Made by a program: the position numbers and the translations under genes
Shown: in pieces, positions 13,641 through 18,271 of the stretch
Layout: every line of letters begins with the position of its first letter
Position numbering within the stretch: the stretch's first letter is position 1
Assembly (NCBI GenBank): GCA_037384225.1
Contig: JARROD010000148.1
Coordinates: 1-18,271, forward strand
Source of the DNA: JARROD01 sp037384225
GTDB taxonomy: Bacteria; Pseudomonadota; Gammaproteobacteria; Pseudomonadales; Cellvibrionaceae
Length of the DNA: 18,271 nt
Direction of reading: 5' to 3'
Notes under the pieces: model-generated
What the model saw: only the letters and a program-made list of their open reading frames with translations
Databases searched by the model: none
Told to the model about the DNA's origin: nothing

Positions 13641-14482
13641 ATGAACAATGATCTGATCCACGCTATGACAGAAAGCTTCGAAGGCCACGCTCAGGAGACT
13701 GAAAACGGTGTGGAATACTGGCTGGCGCGTGATTTACAACATCTGCTGGGTTACAGCGAGTGGCGTAATTTTTTGTCCGCGACTACCAAGGCAAAAACGG
13801 CTTGCGAAGTCTCCGGGCATGAGGTCGGCAACCATTTTGTTGACGTCAACAAAATGGTCGAACTCGGCTCCGGCAGCCAGCGGGAGATCAGCGACATCAT
13901 GCTGACCCGCTACGCCTGCTACCTGATTGCCCAGAACGGCGATCCCAGAAAGCAGGAAATCGCCTTTGCCCAAACCTACTTCGCCATGCAGACCCGCAGG
14001 GCGGAACTCATCGAGCAGCGCCTGCTGGAAACGGAGCGGGTCTCGGCTCGCAGAAAACTCTCTAACACCGAGAAAGAGCTGTCCGATGTCATCTACGAAC
14101 AAACCGGTGGCAATCAGAATTTTGCGCTCATCTGCAGCAAGGGCGATACCGCGCTGCTTGGCAAAAGCACCAAGGCCATGAAGGCGCAGTGGCGGGTGCC
14201 GGACAACCGCCCTCTGGCGGATTTCGCCCCCACCATCATCCTCAAAGCCAAGGACTTTGCCACCGAGATTACATCCACAACGCCCGCGAACAGGCCATGA
14301 ACCGCGAGCCGCAGATTTCGCAAGAGCATGTCACCAATAACGAGGCTGTGCGTCAGACTCTGTTGAGTCGAGGTATTCGCCCGGAAAGTCTGCCGCCCGC
14401 CGAAGATGTGAAAAAGGTTGAACGTCGCCTCGCATCGGCAGAAAAGAAGGCGCTGAACAATCCCAATGGGCTGGAGGAGTGA
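13641..14482 (+). pseudogene. dinD: dinD (DNA-damage-inducible protein D) with one-base frameshift
   Basis: The ATG at 13641 has a strong GGAGG 8 nt upstream. Frame one encodes 219 residues of DinD: ENGVEYWLARDLQHLLGYSE, HFVDVNKMVELGSGSQREI, MLTRYACYLIAQNGDPRKQE, AFAQTYFAMQTRRAELIEQR, and ADFAPTIILKAKDFATEI. It then shifts to TSTTPANRP and stops. In the next frame the expected continuation appears: IHNAREQAMNREPQISQEHV, then NNEAVRQTLLSRGIRPESLP and VERRLASAEKKAL. One base is missing after GAGATTAC near 14272. Restoring it gives about 280 residues, the usual DinD length (E. coli 274). In E. coli dinD is SOS-controlled and its product inhibits RecA activities; it is often found next to type I R-M genes. 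It is either a real lesion or a sequencing error. I saw no LexA box in front of it. Confidence 0.9.
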
Positions 14483-14691
14483 TGGGCGACAAGAAGGCAT
14501 TGGTGCCCCGGCTGCGCTTTCCCGAGTTTAGAGATGCGGGGGAGTGGGAAGTCAAGAAAGCAAAATTTCTCTTTTCAAACCGAGTGGGGTACAATATCAT
14601 GCGGATGTGGCAAGGCGCATCAGGCGTTGCGAAATCGATCACCCACGGCAAGGAAGGCGAATATGCAGTGAAAGCAGCGGGGAGAACATAA
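14482..14691 (+). pseudogene. hsdS: hsdS stub (type I specificity subunit, N-terminal only)
   Basis: The ATG at 14482 overlaps the dinD stop as TGATG, with GGAGGAG just ahead, so translation would be coupled. The first 25 residues, MGDKKALVPRLRFPEFRDAG and EWEVKK, are the standard opening of HsdS. Then the text changes abruptly to AKFLFSNRVGYNIMRMWQGA and stops at 14691. None of the target-recognition domains or the coiled-coil spacer remain. The remaining 45 codons are not recognisable and may be non-coding DNA joined by deletion. Confidence 0.7.
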
Positions 14692-14813
14692 GGCTCAATA
14701 TGGCAAACGCTTGACCGAAGACCTGTCTGCCGCCTTAACCAGTGATTTTGGTAAGGGCTTTTCTTATGCAAATCTGTACAACTGTCGCCAGTTTTACCTG
14801 ACCTTCCCGGATC

Positions 14814-14848
14814 GCTCAATTCTCTACACAACGTGTAGAGAATTGAGC
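14814..14848. repeat. Perfect 16-bp hairpin inside the DUF1016 fragment
   Basis: GCTCAATTCTCTACAC, loop AAC, GTGTAGAGAATTGAGC. All 16 pairs are perfect. It lies in coding-like sequence (RSILYTTCRELS), so the palindrome and the protein similarity overlap. Confidence 0.8.
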
Positions 14849-14884
14849 TGGAGTCACCTGCGCTTAATCATGCGTGTAGTGAGG

Positions 14885-14904
14885 GGGCACGCCATGCCGT
14901 GCCC
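14885..14904. repeat. REP-like near-palindrome at the DUF1016 break
   Basis: GGGCACGCCATGCCGTGCCC is palindromic at 18 of 20 positions. GC-rich short palindromes of this kind are common REP or MITE cores. Similarity to DUF1016 ends about 15 bp before it. Confidence 0.45.
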
Positions 14905-14973
14905 TGCTGACATCGATGTCGATGAGGTAACTGAATCGAAAACACGAATTACCCGGTTTACTAAGAAGGCAGG

Positions 14974-16056
14974 TCAAAAACTATACTGATAACCCAGCGT
15001 CAGCATAGCCTGCATTTCCATCTGCACACCATTGACGTCCTGCTCCAGCGGCGTGACGTATTCCAACGCCAGACGCTGATTGCGCAGAGCACCGGACTGC
15101 CCGGCAAGGTTGACGCCTATGCCGAGATCGACACGTTCACCGCCATAATTATCAGGGTCGGCGGTTTGCACCGGCGCCGCTATATTGGTATCCATACCAT
15201 CGATGCGACCCTCGTCGCGATAGCTTAGACGCAACGAAGCACTGATCCAGTTGGTGAATCGGTAACTGCCCCAGCCCGTTACTGTATGGATATCGCCCCA
15301 GGTATAATCTTCGTCATTTTCCCCCAGGCGCAGGGTTGCACGATATTGCGCGCCCCAGGCCATTTTTCCCGTATGGCCGCTGTAGGTTACCCCCGGTTCC
15401 AAATCGTAGGTACCGGAGCCGAGCTGCATCGCATAGGGTAAACGCAAAGTGGGGCGTGTTCCCATGGGCGTCAATACCGCATCGCGCTCGTCAATGCTTC
15501 CGGTCGGTATACTCAAGCCCAGGTTCACATGCAGTTTGTGGCCAGAGGAATTGTACAAACTCCACAATGCCGACAACTTGGTATCGCCCCAGCCTGAACT
15601 CTCCGTAGTAAACAGCCCCCGGCGATTGGTGCCCGCCATTCCCGCGAAACTGACATGATCCATATCCTTTTCAAGATAATTGATCATCGCCATCAGCGTA
15701 ACCTTATCGCTAGGCGCATACATCAAACCGAACATATGCATGTCGGTCGTCATCTCTACCGGCACGACCCGGAGGGTGGCGGGACCGGTATTCGGGTTGG
15801 CAATCGTGGTTACGATTTCTTCGGGCGAGATGGAATCATTACCCTGCAGGTTATCCTCCATGTCCATGGACATATAACGGTAAGAAATCATCCATTCACC
15901 CTTGTTGTGAACATGATCTCCCATAACGCCTATGGGTGCGTGGGAGTCTGGTCTTACCGGTGCAGCATTCCCCGCCAGCTTAACGCCGTCCGCCAGCGCG
16001 GGGAAAGTCAATATCAATGCCGCGCAGGCGACACTGTGTTTTACATTATCAACCAT
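14974..16056 (-). CDS. Outer-membrane beta-barrel protein, MetA-like transporter family
   Basis: 360 residues from the ATG at 16056, with a GAGG sequence upstream; a more distal start at 16116 would only add a non-signal-like stretch. The beginning MVDNVKHSVACAALILTFPA and LADG is a Sec signal peptide. The mature part starts with HAPIGVMGDHVHNKGEWMIS and YRYMSMDMEDN, a conserved opening of a family annotated as transporter or phenol-degradation MetA-like porin. Alternating beta-strand patterns run to the C-terminus, which ends LTLGYQYSF with the terminal Phe typical of outer-membrane barrels. Met- and His-rich segments (DMHMFGLMY, MDMEDN) recall members near copper genes, but no such gene is next to it here. 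Its 3' end abuts the decayed defence island and carries one copy of the flanking repeat. The substrate is unknown. Confidence 0.8.
   Translation of the reverse strand: MVDNVKHSVACAALILTFPALADGVKLAGNAAPVRPDSHAPIGVMGDHVHNKGEWMISYRYMSMDMEDNLQGNDSISPEEIVTTIANPNTGPATLRVVPVEMTTDMHMFGLMYAPSDKVTLMAMINYLEKDMDHVSFAGMAGTNRRGLFTTESSGWGDTKLSALWSLYNSSGHKLHVNLGLSIPTGSIDERDAVLTPMGTRPTLRLPYAMQLGSGTYDLEPGVTYSGHTGKMAWGAQYRATLRLGENDEDYTWGDIHTVTGWGSYRFTNWISASLRLSYRDEGRIDGMDTNIAAPVQTADPDNYGGERVDLGIGVNLAGQSGALRNQRLALEYVTPLEQDVNGVQMEMQAMLTLGYQYSF
14984..15005 (+). repeat. Right direct repeat flanking the decayed defence island
   Basis: The same 22-bp motif as 12726-12747 with two differences; it overlaps the last codons of the outer-membrane gene without damaging its reading frame. 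Confidence 0.5.
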
Positions 16057-16340
16057 GCTACAAGCCTCAATCCTATTATCAATACGGGGCTCGAATCCTA
16101 GCACAGAAGTTTTCACGTTTAGCGCCCGGGGAGCGCGGCAAAATGTCGCACTCTATTTCCCAAACTTGCATAGCCGGAAACTAAAAAATATACAATATGC
16201 TATTCCCCCGACCACCTAAATCAGCGTAAGAGATTAATTGTCGATTAAACCTACCCACCCCTATGGGTTTATTGTAAACGTCACTTTGAACCGGACACTT
16301 TTGGGCTGGTATTAACGGTTAACTTTAAAGGAATTAGCAA

Positions 16341-16493
16341 TCCACACCAATTCGAGTCAGTAATGCACCTGATGACCAGGTTTGGGTAAACCGTAAAGAT
16401 ATCTCATCAACAATAAGAGCAAGACTGATTGAATTAAAATCACTCACTAACGGTCCGGTATATGTCGACAGTAAACCCCCTCACATAGGGTGA
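16341..16493 (+). pseudogene. Possible ExbD/TolR-type periplasmic domain fragment
   Basis: After a TAG at 16335 the frame reads QSTPIRVSNAPDDQVWVNRK, then DISSTIRARLIELKSLTNGP and VYVDSKP before running into the IS scrap and a TGA. The order VWVN-x-K-D-I, a helix of L-x-x-L-K type, then PVYV resembles the periplasmic domain of ExbD/TolR (V-Y-V-N-G, then V-Y-V-R-A-D). It has no start codon or membrane anchor, so it is a broken piece at best. The family match is by eye and weak. Confidence 0.3.
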
Positions 16494-16524
16494 GCTATGC
16501 TCCGGTTAGAAAAATCTGCGCGCG
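16478..16524 (+). repeat. Insertion-element scrap, copy 2 of 2
   Basis: It matches 5293-5340 across about 45 bp with few differences, including one missing G (CTATGCTCC against CTATGGCTCC). Within it CTCAC-ATAGG-GTGAG forms a 5-bp hairpin. It interrupts the ExbD-like fragment. Confidence 0.65.
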
Positions 16525-16905
16525 TCCCTGAAAATACCGCTCTAAAAGGCCCTGAACTCGAAAATTTATGCAACGATAGGGTTAAATAAGAGAATATGTT
16601 TTTTCATTGACAAGCCTCTTTTTAATTTCAATGTGTAAGGCCCGTGCTCGCGGATCAATTGTATGCCCCGCGCTTTCACATTGCCTGCGACTATGCCGGA
16701 AAACGTTCGCCTCCATTTATTTCAATTTTGACTCCATCCATTAATTCATTTTCAATACTGCCTTTAAGTTTACCCCTCACCCAATAAAAAAATATTATGG
16801 AACTAGAAAATAAAAAAACTTTGGCGTGAATTTTTCTGATCGTGTTGCGGGTGCTCTTTACATCAGAAAAATCATTACCTAGAATCCCCCCGGTGTTACG
16901 CGGTT

Positions 16906-16988
16906 GTCACTATTCAGGTGTCTCGCGGTTGCGTGTTATGCTCGCGGCTTCCGTGCACGAGTGCGATTGTGGACACCTGAACAGTTAC
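16906..16988. mobile_element. 83-bp miniature inverted-repeat element
   Basis: Ends 16906-16922 (GTCACTATTCAGGTGTC) and 16972-16988 are inverted copies at 15 of 17 positions, the inner 10 perfectly. The 49 bp between them have no coding potential. No target duplication was identified with confidence. The parent transposon is not in this window. Confidence 0.55.
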
Positions 16989-17024
16989 GTTTAAACCCGG
17001 GTGTCCAAAAACGCTCAATTCAAG

Positions 17025-17048
17025 CCATTTTTCTTTCCCGAAAAATGG
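17025..17048. repeat. 9-bp hairpin
   Basis: CCATTTTTC, loop TTTCCC, GAAAAATGG; a perfect stem. It is not followed by a T-run on either strand that would make it a convincing terminator. Confidence 0.5.
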
Positions 17049-17075
17049 ACCTGAAGATTCCGGGTTAAGTGCACC

Positions 17076-17140
17076 ATGAAGAGCTTGAAGAACATGAAGA
17101 ACATGAAGAATGGGATTTTTTAACCCTTCATGTTCTTCAT
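17076..17140. repeat. 9-nt tandem repeat forming a 15-bp hairpin
   Basis: GAAGAGCTT, GAAGAACAT, GAAGAACAT, GAAGAATGG run in tandem (17080-17114). The bases 17094-17108 (ATGAAGAACATGAAG) pair perfectly with 17126-17140, leaving a 17-nt loop. As protein the plus strand would give repeated H-E-E. The structure lies about 90 bp upstream of the repeat-protein gene. A role as RNA structure or as a mobile repeat is open. Confidence 0.7.
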
Positions 17141-17226
17141 AGTAAAAAAATACGGATAGTTTTAGACACCCTACGCTTAAACACGTTTTCGCCAACCAAA
17201 CCTCAACGCTTTACAGGAGCACAAAA

Positions 17227-17682
17227 ATGGATGGTTATCACTTTACCCAGGTTACGGGCAGACCCGCTTCACAGCCACTGCCGGAATCTCACACGGGAGA
17301 GCATCTCCCGCAAATGTCCACCTACAGCGGCTCCTCACAAAGCCGGAACACCAGCGTCCCGCAACCCATCAATTACGGCGGCAGTACCTCAAGGTACAAC
17401 GGCGTCTCACAAAGCCGGGGTACCAGCGTCCCGCAAATCGAGTACGGCGGCAGTACCTCGAGGTACACCGGCGCCACACAAAGCCGGCGCACCAGCACCC
17501 CGCAAACCGAGTCCCGCGGCAGTGTCTCGGGGGACAACGGCTCCTCACAAAGCCGGGGCACCAGCATCCCGGATTCCCCCTTCAAGGGCTACGTGTACAG
17601 CTACAGGTACACGCCAAGCGATTGCAGTGATTTTGGGTGTTCCTTTCCAGGAGCAGGCGATTGCCCGCGCCATCCAAAATAG
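17227..17682 (+). CDS. Ser/Thr-rich tandem-repeat protein of unknown function
   Basis: 151 residues from an ATG with a good AGGAG 7-8 nt upstream. After MDGYHFTQVTGRPASQPLPE comes a block of 23-residue repeats on the pattern YGGSTSRYNGVSQSRGTSVP followed by QIE; there are about 3.7 copies between residues 33 and 117. No signal peptide or membrane segment is seen; the protein is low-complexity and probably disordered. The last 30 residues (GYVYSYRYTPSDCSDFGCSF...) come from DNA that in another frame encodes dnaE2, and the stop lies in a 13-bp insertion in that relic. So the C-terminus is probably an accidental read-through created when the gene was joined to dnaE2. I do not recognise the family. 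It may be a real small gene or itself a relic. Confidence 0.5.
   Translation: MDGYHFTQVTGRPASQPLPESHTGEHLPQMSTYSGSSQSRNTSVPQPINYGGSTSRYNGVSQSRGTSVPQIEYGGSTSRYTGATQSRRTSTPQTESRGSVSGDNGSSQSRGTSIPDSPFKGYVYSYRYTPSDCSDFGCSFPGAGDCPRHPK
17323..17577 (+). repeat. 69-bp tandem repeat, about 3.7 copies
   Basis: Units start at 17323 (partial, 51 bp), 17374, 17443 and 17512 (last 66 bp). Full units contain a near-palindrome: GTACCTCGAGGTAC is perfect at 17453-17466 and has one changed base at 17384-17397. The period is a multiple of three, so the frame is kept. Confidence 0.85.
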
Positions 17683-18271
17683 CCATGGTGGCGGCGGGTT
17701 TTTCCGGCGGCGAGGCTGATCAGTTGCGTCGCGCCATGCCCAGCTGGCACAAGGACGGCGAGTTGTATAAATTTCGCGGAAAATTTATCGGCGGCATGTT
17801 GCAACGCGGTTATCCACGTGAACTTGCCGAACGCCTGTTCAAGCAGATCGAGGGGTTTGGCGGTTACGGTTTTCCGGAATCCCACTCCGCCAGTTTCGCC
17901 ATTCTGGCCTATCAGTCCGCCTGGTTTAAATGTCACTACCCGGCGGCATTCTATTGCGCCCTGCTCAACCGGCACCCCATGGCCATACTGCGGGAACGGC
18001 CGCCATTCAACCGCTGCACAACCGCGCAACAGCTCACTGCCCTGGGGAACAATCGATTTGTGCGCATTGCCGGCGTTGTTACGGGCAAACAGCGCCCGGG
18101 CACGGCCTGCGGTGTGATATTTATGACACTGGAAGATGAAACCGGCAACCACAACGTCGTGATATGGAAAGACCTGCAGAGCCGTTACCGCCAGACTCTG
18201 CTAACCGGAAAAATACTGTTGATCAAAGGCGTGGTTGAAACGAGTGACTGCGTAACGCATGTTATTGCCGG
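17630..18271 (+). pseudogene. dnaE2: dnaE2 (imuC) relic: error-prone polymerase C-terminal pieces
   Basis: DnaE2 is the alpha-subunit-like polymerase of SOS mutagenesis (with ImuA and ImuB). The first recognisable piece is ILGVPFQEQAIARA (17630-17671). A 13-bp insertion (17672-17684, bounded by GCCAT on both sides) then shifts the frame. From 17685 the frame is open to the window end: MVAAGFSGGEADQLRRAMPS, RGYPRELAERLFKQIEGFGG, YGFPESHSASFAILAYQSAW and CHYPAAFYCALLN. At about 17969 it joins in frame to RHPMAILRE, AQQLTAL, VRIAGVVTGKQRPGTACGVI and FMTLEDETGNHNVVIWKDL, the C-terminal OB-fold region. In normal DnaE2 these are separated by a block of some 200 residues or more. The catalytic palm and everything before residue ~650 are also absent. 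It is non-functional as a polymerase. The gene continues past the window. Confidence 0.88.

Larger units (their letters stand above)
14672..14989 (+). pseudogene. N-terminal fragment of a DUF1016 (YhcG-type) nuclease-family protein
   Basis: In the frame that opens after the TGA at 14669 the sequence reads EHKAQYGKRLTEDLSAALTS, DFGKGFSYANLYNCRQFYLT and RELSWSHLRLIMRV. This is the characteristic helical N-terminal domain of DUF1016/YhcG proteins, which have a PD-(D/E)XK nuclease domain further on and accompany type I R-M systems. The usual start and first helix are missing. After LRLIMRV the similarity is lost at a palindrome (14885-14904) and the frame ends with unrelated residues. Only about 65 residues of an approximately 350-residue protein remain. 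The fragment holds a remarkable 16-bp hairpin (14814-14848). Confidence 0.82.
16057..17226. other. 1.17-kb intergenic region with several gene and element scraps
   Basis: No intact gene is seen. From left to right it contains the outer-membrane gene's leader, an ExbD-like fragment (16341-16493), the second IS scrap (16478-16524), an AT-rich stretch (about 16560-16870), an 83-bp inverted-repeat element (16906-16988), a hairpin (17025-17048) and the 9-nt repeat hairpin (17076-17140). On the minus strand 16691-16907 is open for about 70 codons and encodes a membrane-like segment (VFLFSSSIIFFYWVRG) ending VKIEINGGERFPA, but it lacks a usable start codon. I regard it as a possible relic only. Confidence 0.6.

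Noticed and set aside
17323..17577. CRISPR-like array
   Set aside because: The repeats are contiguous 69-bp units without unique spacers, and keep a protein frame.
17601..18152. 183-codon minus-strand frame at the right end
   Set aside because: It is antisense to clear DnaE2 sequence, so it is a shadow.

Overview
The window looks like an accessory-rich stretch of chromosome from a gammaproteobacterium. A Cellvibrionales-type, polysaccharide-degrading bacterium is my best guess, inferred from the metE/metR pair, the TonB-dependent receptor, the sugar operon and a DnaE2 relic. No rRNA, tRNA or CRISPR array was seen.

Layout. (1) 1-159: the first 53 codons of a TonB-dependent receptor on the minus strand, followed by about 570 bp with no convincing gene. 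(2) 727-4149: divergent metE (minus) and metR (plus), the classical homocysteine-methylation pair. A 63-bp inverted-repeat element sits in the shared control region. (3) 4261-5393: a relic of a PKD-like protein tail, cut off exactly where a 1058-bp element begins. This element has 31-bp inverted ends, only a scrap of transposase, and one intact passenger gene for a 176-aa protein with two SH3/KOW-like repeats. (4) 5418-12524: a six-gene minus-strand sugar operon. In order of transcription it encodes a sugar isomerase/epimerase of the AP-endonuclease fold, an MFS permease, a LacI-type regulator, a DUF1080 lipoprotein, a GMC flavoprotein dehydrogenase, and its Tat-exported small subunit. Together these fit oxidation of a glycoside at C3, cleavage of the 3-keto-glycoside and further conversion. 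A perfect 14-bp palindrome upstream of the first gene is a good LacI-family operator.

(5) 12726-15005: a decayed defence island between imperfect 22-bp direct repeats. It holds hsdR with its nuclease region deleted and its 3' part lost, dinD with a one-base frameshift, an hsdS stub, and the N-terminal part of a DUF1016/YhcG-type nuclease. (6) 14974-16056: an intact outer-membrane beta-barrel gene (MetA-like transporter family), minus strand. (7) 16057-17226: a non-coding junkyard with an ExbD-like fragment, a second copy of a 45-bp insertion-element scrap, an 83-bp miniature inverted-repeat element and a hairpin built from a 9-nt tandem repeat. (8) 17227-18271: a gene for a Ser/Thr-rich protein with 23-residue repeats, running into the remains of dnaE2. 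The dnaE2 relic has lost its N-terminal part and a middle block and carries a 13-bp insertion.

The main story is heavy erosion by small mobile elements and deletions around two intact, coherent modules: metE/metR and the 3-keto-glycoside operon. The observations I would follow up first are the transposase-less element with its cargo gene, the unusual start region of the DUF1080 lipoprotein, and the repeat-protein/dnaE2 junction.
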